Origin: CAZBXD01 sp965216395
Lineage (GTDB): Bacteria > Pseudomonadota > Alphaproteobacteria > Micavibrionales > SZUA-601
DNA: 64,000 bases
Direction of reading: 5' to 3'
Assembly (NCBI GenBank): GCA_965216395.1
Contig: OZ244156.1
Location: 62,001-126,000 of the forward strand
Position numbers and translations under genes: made by a program. The notes under the pieces were generated by a model. The model worked only from the letters and a program-made list of their open reading frames with translations, made no database searches and was not told the DNA's origin. Of the stretch, positions 1-8,435 are shown in pieces; position 1 is the stretch's first letter; every line of letters starts with the position of its first letter.

Positions 1-567
1 CCGAATATCTTGACCATTGGCTTCTTTAATAAATTCTTGGACAAGAAAATTTGCCTTTAAAGTTTTAAAACCATCAATCACACTTTCGGCGCCTTTGTCA
101 CTTTCAGCCAAAATAACACCTGCGCCGGCCGTACTTTCAAGCAGTTTGATAATAACCGGTGCGCCACCCACCAATTGGATGAGGTCTTTACTATCCACGG
201 GAGAATTGGCAAAACCCGTTGCGGGCATATCAATGCCTTTAATCGCCATCATTTGCAGAGAGCGTAACTTATCACGCGAACGACTGATGGAAATGGATCC
301 ATTGAGACAATAGGCACCCATAACTTCAAACTGACGTAAGACAGCCGTACCATAGAATGTAATGGAGGGGCGAATCCGGGGAATAACGGCATCAATATCA
401 TTCACGGTTTCGCCGCGATAATGAATCGTTGGTTGGCGATCGGTTGTGCTCATATAACAATCGCGTGCTTTTAAAAACAACACATCGTGACCGCGCCTTT
501 GGGCTTCTTCAATCAGTCGTTTGTGAGAATAAAGTTCTGGGTTCGTAGCAAGAATGGCAATTTTCAT
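1..567 (-). CDS. rimK: RimK-type ATP-grasp ligase, C-terminus beyond window
   Basis: Partial gene: 189 codons from the ATG at 565-567 run off the window edge. The start MKIAILATNPELYSHKRL and the later stretches ending in VIIKLLESTAGAGVILAES and FLVQEFIKEANGQDIR match the N-terminal and ATP-binding parts of RimK, which adds glutamates to the C-terminus of ribosomal protein S6 (a family of about 300 residues). The next gene upstream on the same strand is a retropepsin-like protein often found beside RimK. The family call is firm; the target in this organism (S6 or another acceptor) is inferred. Confidence 0.88.
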   Translation of the reverse strand, partial: MKIAILATNPELYSHKRLIEEAQRRGHDVLFLKARDCYMSTTDRQPTIHYRGETVNDIDAVIPRIRPSITFYGTAVLRQFEVMGAYCLNGSISISRSRDKLRSLQMMAIKGIDMPATGFANSPVDSKDLIQLVGGAPVIIKLLESTAGAGVILAESDKGAESVIDGFKTLKANFLVQEFIKEANGQDIR

Positions 568-592
568 GTGTATCTGTTCTTTAATTGTTAAA

Positions 593-1078
593 TTATTTTG
601 AGTGATGCTTAGTATAGCGTAATCGTGCATCTGCACGAGTCATTTTGCCCATCAGAGACTGATGAGAAGGGTCTACCAGAAAATCAAACTTATTGATAGC
701 CTGTCGACCAAAAAGCATACGAAAAATCATCGTATCTCGATCGGCTAATGTTAATTGGATAGAGCGTGAAATACCCCCAACCTTCATTAAGGTTTCAATA
801 ACATAGCGTTTTTCTGCCTTACCGTTGGAACTGGTAACCATACGTCGATCAATGAGAGGCGCGGCGCATTGAATTTCAAATTCTTTACTACGGGGCAGGG
901 GATGAATTTTAAAACGAACCCATGGTTGTCGTCGTTTCGTGAAAGGTTCAATATCATAAGCATGCAAACATGATGTTCGCGCCCCTGTGTCAACTTTTGC
1001 TTTGATCAGGGGCAGCTTGAGTTGTGGCAAGGATATCCACTCTGCCCAACCAATTATGCCATTATGTTTCTTTTTCAT
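593..1078 (-). CDS. Retropepsin-like 'ATP-dependent zinc protease' family, RimK partner
   Basis: 161 residues from the ATG at 1078; an in-frame TTG at 1087 would add three residues but neither start has a clear ribosome-binding site. Asp30-Thr-Gly-Ala is the active-site signature of a retropepsin fold, and FGRQAINKFDFLVDP near the C-terminus fits the second conserved block (GR) of the family annotated as putative ATP-dependent zinc protease (DUF785). Members are commonly encoded next to rimK, as here (25 bases upstream of rimK, same strand). A role in trimming or controlling glutamylation is an inference from that pairing. Confidence 0.8.
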   Translation of the reverse strand: MKKKHNGIIGWAEWISLPQLKLPLIKAKVDTGARTSCLHAYDIEPFTKRRQPWVRFKIHPLPRSKEFEIQCAAPLIDRRMVTSSNGKAEKRYVIETLMKVGGISRSIQLTLADRDTMIFRMLFGRQAINKFDFLVDPSHQSLMGKMTRADARLRYTKHHSK

Positions 1079-1119
1079 GATTATCAAAGAATATCGTTCA
1101 AAGGTTAAAAAATATTACT

Positions 1120-2313
1120 CTAAGCTTCGGGGCGCCATTCTTTTTCTAAAAGATCGAGGTCGCCATCTTGGGCAATACATTCACGAATTTCACGCACAAG
1201 ACGTTGCATCGTAGCGATATTATGAATGGTAAGCAATTGCATAAATAAAAGTTCATTCGCTTTGATTAAATGATGAATATACGCTTTTGAAAAATTTGAC
1301 GTGTAACAGTTTAGCGTTTCGTCAATTGGATCGGGATCATTTTTAAAACGACCATTGCGTAGATTGATCCGTTCACCTGGTGTACCTTTAACCACGGCCC
1401 AGCCATGGCGCGCCAGACGTGTTGGATGAACACAATCAAGTGTATCAACCCCTAATTTAACAGCTGCAAATACATCACGCACCAAACCATATCCCAATAA
1501 ATGAATCGGTCGGTCTTCAGCCGCGCGCGATGTGCACCATTGTGTAATCATATCCAAATCATCCGAATCTTTACCCATAGATCCGCCAATGGCGGTACCA
1601 AAAAAAGGTCGTGAATTCAGATAATCAATAGAAGAGGCGCGTAAATCTTCAAAATGCGCGCCTTGGATAACACCATATACGGCTTGTTTGCCGTTATTAC
1701 CTTTTTCAAATTCGGTTAAAGAGCGATCACCCCAGCGCATGGACATCTCCATGCCTTTGGCTGAATAATCTTTACCTTCCTTATTGGCGGTGCATTCATC
1801 CAGTTGTACGATTAAGTCAGCGCCTAATTTCCGTTGCACATCCATCGCAATTTCAGGGGAAAGAAAAATTTTTGACCCATCTTTATAAGAGCGAAAAGTG
1901 GCACCTTCTTCGGTAATCTTTAACAGCGATTGTTTTTCTTTGGCGACATTTTCACCTTTGGTATCTTTAGAAACAGACCCATGTTGCATCGCAAAAATTT
2001 GATATCCGCCTGAATCGGTTAACATGGGGCCATCCCATTGCATGAATTTATGCAGCCCACCCATTTTTTCAACCAGATCTGCCCCGGGTTGAATCATCAT
2101 GTGATAAGTATTGGCAAGGATAATTTGTGTGCCAACTTCGGCAACGTCACGCGTTGAACAGGCTTTAATGCTTGCTTTTGTGCCACATATGATAAAATTA
2201 GGGGTTTCAATTACACCATGTGGTGTGGTGATTTTTGCCAAACGCGCCCGAGTCTTTTTGTCTTTTTTAAGAATTTCAAAACGATGGTTGGGATAGGTGA
2301 TATCAAAGGTCAT
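1120..2313 (-). CDS. tgt: tRNA-guanine transglycosylase with degenerate zinc site
   Basis: 397 residues. Exchanges G34 of GUN-anticodon tRNAs for a 7-deazaguanine base. Active-site residues are present: LTDSGGYQIF (Asp100), QLDEC (Asp172), VIQG (Gln217), the nucleophile in LDCVHPTR (Asp293). Two features are unusual. The CxCxxC zinc knuckle reads LNCYTS, so only Cys336 and the distal His364 (TIHN) remain of four ligands. The substrate loop, normally GGLAVGE, reads GGSMGKD, putting Gly at the position that is Val in preQ1-specific bacterial enzymes and Gly in queuine-using eukaryotic ones. There is also an insertion around residues 115-130. Family call is firm; substrate is open. Confidence 0.9.
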   Translation of the reverse strand: MTFDITYPNHRFEILKKDKKTRARLAKITTPHGVIETPNFIICGTKASIKACSTRDVAEVGTQIILANTYHMMIQPGADLVEKMGGLHKFMQWDGPMLTDSGGYQIFAMQHGSVSKDTKGENVAKEKQSLLKITEEGATFRSYKDGSKIFLSPEIAMDVQRKLGADLIVQLDECTANKEGKDYSAKGMEMSMRWGDRSLTEFEKGNNGKQAVYGVIQGAHFEDLRASSIDYLNSRPFFGTAIGGSMGKDSDDLDMITQWCTSRAAEDRPIHLLGYGLVRDVFAAVKLGVDTLDCVHPTRLARHGWAVVKGTPGERINLRNGRFKNDPDPIDETLNCYTSNFSKAYIHHLIKANELLFMQLLTIHNIATMQRLVREIRECIAQDGDLDLLEKEWRPEA

Positions 2314-2337
2314 ATGATTTATCTTAGAAAAAATAAT

Positions 2338-2368
2338 CCCCTCAATACTTTTTTAAAGTAAGGAGGGG
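2338..2368 (-). terminator. Intrinsic terminator after rpmB
   Basis: CCCCTC (2338-2343) pairs with GAGGGG (2363-2368) and TACTTT with AAAGTA inside it. Read on the minus strand, the hairpin is followed by ATTATTTTTTCT. It separates rpmB from tgt. Confidence 0.75.
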
Positions 2369-2394
2369 CGCGTTATATGGATCAGTAACAGAAA

Positions 2395-2673
2395 CTAAGC
2401 CGCTTTTTCAATTTGTGTTTTAATTTTTTGAAAAAGGGGCGATAATTTTGATTTAGCTGTGTTGGTTACATAAGCATCCAAGCCACCCTTATGCTCAATT
2501 GTGCGGAGCGCCGCAGCGGTGACTTTTACTTTAAACCCTTTATTGAGTTTAGCACTGAAAAGTGTTGCCGCCTGAATATTGGGCAAGAATTTACGACGTG
2601 TTTTATTATGAGCGTGCGATACATTATTCCCACTCATAACGCCTTTACCAGTAATATCACATTTACGTGCCAT
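2395..2673 (-). CDS. rpmB: 50S ribosomal protein L28
   Basis: 92 residues, within the usual size range for alphaproteobacterial L28. The start MARKCDITGKGVMSGNNVSHAHNKTRRKFLPN and the block KVKVTAAALRTIE are typical of L28, a component of the large subunit. Monocistronic by appearance, with a good promoter about 50 bases upstream and a strong hairpin terminator after it. Confidence 0.95.
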   Translation of the reverse strand: MARKCDITGKGVMSGNNVSHAHNKTRRKFLPNIQAATLFSAKLNKGFKVKVTAAALRTIEHKGGLDAYVTNTAKSKLSPLFQKIKTQIEKAA

Positions 2674-2719
2674 TGTCTTAATCCTTCATCTAAGGTCAAA
2701 AAATTGATTCGAGAACGGT

Positions 2720-2748
2720 TTATAAAGGGATTCAACCATTTTCGTCAA
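2720..2748 (-). promoter_or_regulatory. Sigma-70 promoter of rpmB
   Basis: On the minus strand TTGACG (2748-2743), 17 bases, TTATAA (2725-2720). Five of six consensus bases in both boxes; lies 47 bases before the rpmB start. Confidence 0.6.
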
Positions 2749-2829
2749 GGTTTTTATGAATTTTTCTTGCTTTTTATAATATCGCTCTTGTATATTATGT
2801 AATATTCAATGAGTTGAGGAAATATATTA

Positions 2830-3243
2830 ATGAAAAATTTGGAAGAAATTCTTATAGAAAAAATTAATGCTGATAATCATAAAAAGTCTAGAATTTTGGG
2901 ATTTTACAAAGAAAATGTTGAATTGGCCAAAAAAGAAAACTGGTATGATACAGATTTCATAGAAAGAGAAGATAACGAGATTGTTTCTTTTTACGCTGAA
3001 AATATGGCGCTCTATATAAATAGTTTAGAGCAAACTCATAAAAAATATCCTAATATGGCTATTCTTTGTGGGTGTGGTAAATGCCAAAATATTACCTTAG
3101 CTGAAATGATTGAAAATTCTAAAAACCTGCAAGATAATGGAATGGAAGATTTTGAGCTTTATCTTCAGGGAATGAACGAGTTTAAGAGACCCCCTAAAAG
3201 AAAAAGTTTTATCAAGCGTATAAAAACTATGTTTAACTTTTAA
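2830..3243 (+). CDS. Orphan protein with CxCxxC cluster
   Basis: 137 residues, not recognised. Starts at ATG 2830, with GAGGAA 13-18 bases upstream (2814-2819), a long spacing. The protein is Lys/Glu/Asn rich and looks helical; Cys80, Cys82 and Cys85 sit together (LCGCGKCQN) and could bind a metal. The tail KRKSFIKRIKTMFNF is basic and amphipathic. No signal peptide or membrane segment. The gene stands alone between divergent rpmB and the sdh operon and is more AT-rich than either. It is one of about ten such orphans in the window. Confidence 0.75.
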   Translation: MKNLEEILIEKINADNHKKSRILGFYKENVELAKKENWYDTDFIEREDNEIVSFYAENMALYINSLEQTHKKYPNMAILCGCGKCQNITLAEMIENSKNLQDNGMEDFELYLQGMNEFKRPPKRKSFIKRIKTMFNF

Positions 3244-3313
3244 AGTATTTCATCCTTTGCAGTTTATAGCGAAATCGTTATAGTATAGATCGTTCTCAAC
3301 AAACGGTTTGATC

Positions 3314-3760
3314 ATGACACAAAAAACGCCTCCAAAAGCTCGACCCCTTTCGCCTCATTTGCAGATTTATCGTTGGCGTATTCCTATGCTGACCTCCATT
3401 TTACACCGCATGACGGGTGTGGCGTTGATATTGGGAAGTTTTATCCTTATCTGGTGGTTGGTTGCCGCGGCTATGGGAATTAAAGAATATGGTTTTTTTG
3501 TGCATATTGTCACATCACCGATTGGTCAATTGGCGATGATTGGTTGGACATGGGCGTTTTGGTATCAAATGCTCAATGGCATACGTCATCTTTTCTGGGA
3601 TGCGGGCTATGGTTTTAAATTACAAACAGCGTTTCGCACAGGTATGGCTATTCTTATTTTATCCGTTTTAATGACGGGAATAACATGGTTTAAGCTTTAC
3701 TCTGATACAGGATCAACTCTCTTAGGACACGAACACAATGTCGCATTATTACAAGAATGA
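3314..3760 (+). CDS. sdhC: Succinate dehydrogenase cytochrome b556 subunit
   Basis: 148 residues from ATG 3314 (an upstream TTG at 3308 is less likely). Membrane anchor of complex II, binding heme b and ubiquinone. The N-terminal RPLSPHLQIYRW, then SILHRMTGVALILG in the first of three membrane segments, and the later GIRHLFWDAGYGF with the likely heme-ligand histidine are typical. First gene of sdhCDA; its 3' end overlaps sdhD by 23 bases. Confidence 0.95.
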   Translation: MTQKTPPKARPLSPHLQIYRWRIPMLTSILHRMTGVALILGSFILIWWLVAAAMGIKEYGFFVHIVTSPIGQLAMIGWTWAFWYQMLNGIRHLFWDAGYGFKLQTAFRTGMAILILSVLMTGITWFKLYSDTGSTLLGHEHNVALLQE

Positions 3761-4145
3761 TGAAATAAAATCACCGCTTGCTAAAGCCCGTGGTACGGGA
3801 TCGGCAAAATCGGGTTCACATCATTGGTGGATGATGAAGATTTCGTCATTAGCGCTTATTCCGTTGACCCTATGGTTTTTCCTTTCTATCTTACACTTGA
3901 TTGCCACAGGTGCTGGATATGCTTCGGTTTTAGAATGGCTGGCCACCCCTTATATCGCCGTGATCATGGTGGTCTTTTTAAGCGTGAATTTTTATCATGC
4001 GGCGATCGGTGGTCAGGAAGTTATATTGGATTATATCCCCAATAAAAAAGTCAAAATACCATTGCTTATTTTGTTTAATTTTATTTGTTTTATTGCAGCT
4101 GTTTTAGGCATCGCCTCTGTTTTATTTATTGCTTTTGGTGGTTAG
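3738..4145 (+). CDS. sdhD: Succinate dehydrogenase membrane anchor subunit
   Basis: 135 residues with three hydrophobic segments. Second anchor subunit of complex II. GSHHWWMMKISSLALIPLTLWF and YHAAIGGQEVILDYI (heme/quinone-site region) are characteristic of the alphaproteobacterial SdhD. Overlaps the end of sdhC, which implies translational coupling, and is followed 22 bases later by sdhA. Confidence 0.93.
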   Translation: MSHYYKNDEIKSPLAKARGTGSAKSGSHHWWMMKISSLALIPLTLWFFLSILHLIATGAGYASVLEWLATPYIAVIMVVFLSVNFYHAAIGGQEVILDYIPNKKVKIPLLILFNFICFIAAVLGIASVLFIAFGG

Positions 4146-4167
4146 GTTAGGAAGAAAGAATTAAAAT

Positions 4168-5958
4168 ATGTCTCACGTTTACGAAATTATTGATCATGAA
4201 TATGATGTTGTTGTTATCGGCGCCGGTGGGGCAGGGTTGCGCGCGACTTTTGGTATGGCGGAAAAAGGTTTAAAGACCGCGTGTATTACCAAAGTTTTTC
4301 CAACACGTTCGCATACGGTGGCTGCCCAAGGGGGGATTTCAGCAGCACTTGGTAATATGGGTGAGGATGATTGGCGTTTTCATATGTATGATACCGTCAA
4401 AGGGTCAGATTGGCTCGGGGATCAAGATGCAATTGAATATATGTGTAAGGAAGCCATTCCAGCGATTATTGAGTTAGAACATTATGGTGTTCCGTTTTCG
4501 CGCACCCCTGATGGTAAAATTTATCAACGTGCTTTTGGCGGTATGACAACCCATTACGGCGAAGGCCAAGCACGCAGAACCTGTGCAGCCGCAGATCGTA
4601 CAGGACACGCAATTTTACATACATTGTACCAGCAAAGCTTGAAGCATAATGCCGAGTTCTTTGTAGAATATTTCGCGATTGATTTGCTGATGGAAGATGG
4701 TGAATGTCGTGGCGTCATTGCTTGGAATTTAGATGATGGAACAATTCATCGTTTTCGTGGTCATCAAACGGTTTTAGCCACGGGTGGTTATGGGCGCGCT
4801 TATTTTTCTTGCACGTCAGCGCATACCTGTACGGGCGATGGCGGTGGAATGGTGTTACGGGCTGGACTCCCCTTACAAGATATGGAATTTACACAATTCC
4901 ACCCCACAGGGGTTTATGGTGCGGGATGTCTGATTACCGAAGGGGTACGCGGTGAAGGTGGGTATCTCACCAATGGCGAAGGTGAACGTTTCATGGAACG
5001 TTACGCTCCCAGTGCAAAAGATCTCGCCTCGCGTGATGTTGTGTCTCGTTCAATGACAATCGAAATTCAAGAGGGTCGTGGTGTGGGTAAGAATAAAGAT
5101 CATATCCATCTGCATCTGGAACATCTGGGTGCGGATGTGATCAGTTCCCGTTTACCGGGTATTGCGGAAACGGCAAAAATCTTTGCTGGTGTTGATGTGA
5201 CAAAGCAACCTATCCCCGTTTTACCAACAGTGCATTATAATATGGGCGGTATTCCAACCAATTACAAAACAGAAGTGCTTAATCCAACCCAAAAAGACCC
5301 AAACCGTGTTGTGCCCGGTTTGATGGCCATTGGTGAGGCAGGTTGTATCTCGGTTCATGGGGCTAATCGTTTGGGTTCTAACTCTCTTCTTGATTTGGTT
5401 GTTTTTGGCCGTGCGGCGGCCATTCATGCCGCAGAAATTGTTAAACCTGGACAGCCACATAAGCCGTTATCATCCGATGTTACAGATAAGATTATGGCGC
5501 GTTTTGATCGCTTGCGTCATGCGAAGGGAACAATCAGTACGGCTGATTTACGTCTTGAAATGCAAAAATCAATGCAGACCAATGCCGCTGTTTTTAGAAC
5601 TCAAAAAACGCTTGATCAAGGCGTTAAAGAAATTAAGCAAGCATTCAGTAAATTAGACAATTTAAAAGTAAAAGACCGTTCTATGATTTGGAATTCCGAT
5701 CTGGTTGAAACATTAGAGCTTGAAAATTTGATGCTACAAGCAACCGCCTCTGTTACCTCTGCTGCTAATCGTACAGAATCACGTGGGGCTCATGCACGTG
5801 AAGATTTTCCTGATCGTGATGATAAAAAATGGATGAAACATACAGTTACCTGGGTTCATCCAACCACGGGTAAAGTTAAAATTGATTATCGTCCCGTCAC
5901 GATGACGACCCTCACGGATGAAATTAAACCATTCCCACCCAAAGCACGGGTTTATTAA
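4168..5958 (+). CDS. sdhA: Succinate dehydrogenase flavoprotein subunit
   Basis: 596 residues, normal size. Oxidises succinate to fumarate on FAD at the inner face of the membrane. The dinucleotide-binding GAGGAG is at residues 18-23, the covalent FAD histidine is His49 in TRSHTVAAQGG, and the active-site blocks QFHPTGVYGAGCLITEG and VHGANRLGSNSLLDLVVFGR are intact; the C-terminal half carries TESRGAHAREDFPDRDD. Third gene of sdhCDA. The iron-sulfur subunit does not follow directly but lies 2.5 kb downstream. Confidence 0.97.
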   Translation: MSHVYEIIDHEYDVVVIGAGGAGLRATFGMAEKGLKTACITKVFPTRSHTVAAQGGISAALGNMGEDDWRFHMYDTVKGSDWLGDQDAIEYMCKEAIPAIIELEHYGVPFSRTPDGKIYQRAFGGMTTHYGEGQARRTCAAADRTGHAILHTLYQQSLKHNAEFFVEYFAIDLLMEDGECRGVIAWNLDDGTIHRFRGHQTVLATGGYGRAYFSCTSAHTCTGDGGGMVLRAGLPLQDMEFTQFHPTGVYGAGCLITEGVRGEGGYLTNGEGERFMERYAPSAKDLASRDVVSRSMTIEIQEGRGVGKNKDHIHLHLEHLGADVISSRLPGIAETAKIFAGVDVTKQPIPVLPTVHYNMGGIPTNYKTEVLNPTQKDPNRVVPGLMAIGEAGCISVHGANRLGSNSLLDLVVFGRAAAIHAAEIVKPGQPHKPLSSDVTDKIMARFDRLRHAKGTISTADLRLEMQKSMQTNAAVFRTQKTLDQGVKEIKQAFSKLDNLKVKDRSMIWNSDLVETLELENLMLQATASVTSAANRTESRGAHAREDFPDRDDKKWMKHTVTWVHPTTGKVKIDYRPVTMTTLTDEIKPFPPKARVY

Positions 5959-6043
5959 ATTATAAGCTCTGTTAACTTCAGATTCACCGAATCATGGTTA
6001 TCTTTGTATGTATAAGAATTCATATAAAGGAGCTTAGTGAGTG

Positions 6044-6256
6044 ATGGGAATATTGGATTTATTCAAAAAACAAAAACAAGAAACCGCTTTAAATCCTGTA
6101 TGTGAATATAGCGCTTCCCCCGATCCTTTATCGGCCTTAACAAATGAGGTTATGAAACAACTCTTTGGCAAAAATACTTTAAGTCTTATGTCTTTGATGC
6201 CTGCTATGGCGAAGGTTAGAAAACCAGAAACGCTTAAAAAGCCAGTTTATTATTAA
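6044..6256 (+). CDS. Small orphan protein
   Basis: 70 residues (MGILDLFKKQKQ...), not recognised. A strong AAAGGAG at 6026-6032 lies 11 bases before ATG 6044 and 8 before an in-frame GTG at 6041, so the GTG start is possible and would add one Met. The first 12 residues could form an amphipathic helix; no membrane segment or signal peptide. It follows sdhA by about 85 bases and a hairpin terminator follows it. Confidence 0.65.
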   Translation: MGILDLFKKQKQETALNPVCEYSASPDPLSALTNEVMKQLFGKNTLSLMSLMPAMAKVRKPETLKKPVYY

Positions 6257-6279
6257 AAAATCCATGATGTGTGAGAAAT

Positions 6280-6307
6280 AAATCCTCAGATTTTGATCTG
6301 GGGATTT
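6280..6307. terminator. Hairpin between convergent genes
   Basis: AAATCC-T-CAGAT / ATCTG-G-GGATTT with a TTTG loop: twelve pairs with one G-T wobble. It lies between the ends of the small orphan (plus) and the DUF4153 gene (minus) and could serve both, although the U-rich tail is poor on either strand. A weaker repeat GTTCTA/TAGAAC follows at 6308-6334. Confidence 0.5.
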
Positions 6308-6327
6308 GTTCTATTGAGGATCTTTTT

Positions 6328-8358
6328 TTAGAACAGCCAATATTCAATCTCAACGTCACTGTTTCTTTTCTGTGTTGGTTTTATGACTGTATAGTTTTCG
6401 TCTGGCGCTTGCTCCAGAATTTCTTCTCGTATACTCACTTTGTCCTTATTTTTATCTTTATCTCTAATAAGCACAAGGCAATTCATTTGTCGAATTTCAA
6501 AAATTCTATTTATAAATGAGGCGCCCTTGATTTTTTCACAAACAAGTTTGGTTGATAGGATATCGTTTTCTGCTTCAATGATTCCCATATGTGCCAGTGT
6601 TGATTTTTCTATATACTCATTTTCTGGAATACGATGCTGATTTTTCACAGTAAATTCCGCCATATCGATTTTCAAAACGCTTGGCGTGTCTTTTTCACTT
6701 TTATGATAGTTGATGATCAAATAGCGTTCATCTAATTCGAAATTCAGTTGGATAAGCGGAAATTTTTGATTTTTTAAACCAATAATACGGTTATGAATAT
6801 AGTCTTTATTGCTCCCATGTATATTTATTTGAGTTAAATAGTCATAACCTGCAATGTCCAAAATAGTTTTATCTGATAATCGATTACCCTGACTTTCTAT
6901 TGTGTAGTGATCGATTTTTTTACTTTCATCTTCAATGGTTTGATCTATTTTTGAAAAAGTTTTATCGTTTGGATTTAGCAATATTTTATAGATGTTTTGA
7001 GTTTGCTGATATCTAACTTCATATTTCAATTCAGATGGATCAGAGGCCAGTTCATAAATCTTTTCAACATGAGGGTGTGTCGCAAACCAAGGTGCTATTT
7101 TATTAAATCGATCATGGAAAATAAAAAATGTTAAACTTTTTTCCAATCGATCTCTGATTTGAACATAGTCTTTTTTATCAATTTCATTACCTATCCATAC
7201 GCCATTTTTTAACAAGTTTTGGCTTATTAAAAAACGTTCAAAACTATTTTTTTGACTGGCGACGGTGACGTTGAAAATGCTCCATGGACCAAAGCTGGAG
7301 AGAATGAGAAGTACAGCGATTGAGGGGGTAATCCAATAGATAATTTCTTTTCTGTTTCTAATAATACAATAGAAAATACCCAGACACAAAGCCCATATCC
7401 CAATCACAATGGGTAAATAGCGATTTTCGGTTATACCATATTCTTGGACACGAATATAAAGCGCATAGAGTAAGAGAACAGAGGGCAAGATTAAGAGTGG
7501 GAAAAAGGCTTTTAGAAAAATTTTTGAAATGATTTTTGAGCCCTTATAAAAAGGCCATGTGATGAGATAAACAGAAAGACCTGAAAAGGTAAACCATAAT
7601 ATTAAATGTCCGGCTTTTCCGTTGGGCAATTGCCAATTCAATACTATAGAGAGGATATAAGCATATAATATCGATAAATAGATAAAAATGATGGGTAGTA
7701 AAGTCCAGTTTATCAGTATGTTGAGTGGTTTATTGATTTCAATGCGATCTTGCTGACAGGTGTCAATGGATCGCGGTAATTGATAGATCGTATAAATTGG
7801 TGCCAAGAAAAAAGCGATGAAATGTACGATTTCTTGAAAGAAAAAACTCTCTAAATCGTTTACACCGAAATTAAAAAGCACATCTAAGGCGGCCACAATT
7901 GCAAAATAACCAATTACTAAAATAAATGAGAATAAAACACTCCACGCAATAGAGATTCCAAGCACATAGTTAAAGCGCCAGAAATTTTCTGGGGATTTAT
8001 TTTTGTTAAATAAAGGCGTTGCTGTCAGAGATAAAAATAAACCTGCGAAGAATGTATATCGTTCAATGTTTTTTGGGTTTACGTGAAAGAAATAGTAATA
8101 GACTAAAATAAGACAAGGGATAGAGAAGAAAAGTGATTTAAAAAAAGACCATTGTTTGTGTTCGCTCACCAGCGACCAAAAACCAAAGATAAAAAATCCA
8201 GCAATTAAAAGACAGCTTATATTGGAACGCGGATCTTCATAAAAATCCATCTGAAACAAAACAATTAAAAGCAAAGAACAAAGAATTGATAAAGGAAAAC
8301 GTTGCCATGTTTGATTTGCAAAATCTTGAAACTGTTTGAAAGAGATTTTTTTCAGCAT
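6328..8358 (-). CDS. DUF4153 multi-pass membrane protein
   Basis: 676 residues. The first about 380 residues hold roughly ten hydrophobic segments (the first is FPLSILCSLLLIVLFQMDF); the remaining 300 form a soluble domain with no motif I recognise. The arrangement and size fit the DUF4153 family, whose function is unknown. It is transcribed against, and lies between, sdhA and sdhB, splitting the expected operon. Start ATG at 8358. Family call is by general resemblance only. Confidence 0.7.
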   Translation of the reverse strand: MLKKISFKQFQDFANQTWQRFPLSILCSLLLIVLFQMDFYEDPRSNISCLLIAGFFIFGFWSLVSEHKQWSFFKSLFFSIPCLILVYYYFFHVNPKNIERYTFFAGLFLSLTATPLFNKNKSPENFWRFNYVLGISIAWSVLFSFILVIGYFAIVAALDVLFNFGVNDLESFFFQEIVHFIAFFLAPIYTIYQLPRSIDTCQQDRIEINKPLNILINWTLLPIIFIYLSILYAYILSIVLNWQLPNGKAGHLILWFTFSGLSVYLITWPFYKGSKIISKIFLKAFFPLLILPSVLLLYALYIRVQEYGITENRYLPIVIGIWALCLGIFYCIIRNRKEIIYWITPSIAVLLILSSFGPWSIFNVTVASQKNSFERFLISQNLLKNGVWIGNEIDKKDYVQIRDRLEKSLTFFIFHDRFNKIAPWFATHPHVEKIYELASDPSELKYEVRYQQTQNIYKILLNPNDKTFSKIDQTIEDESKKIDHYTIESQGNRLSDKTILDIAGYDYLTQINIHGSNKDYIHNRIIGLKNQKFPLIQLNFELDERYLIINYHKSEKDTPSVLKIDMAEFTVKNQHRIPENEYIEKSTLAHMGIIEAENDILSTKLVCEKIKGASFINRIFEIRQMNCLVLIRDKDKNKDKVSIREEILEQAPDENYTVIKPTQKRNSDVEIEYWLF

Positions 8359-8435
8359 TATTTAAGATCCATTGGTTTTAATACACTTAAATTTATTGTA
8401 TACTGAAATTATAGTTTTTAATATGGGTAATTCAA

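Noticed and set aside
5330..5656. 108-residue ORF inside sdhA
   Set aside because: Same-strand shadow frame of a firmly identified gene, with no separate signal.
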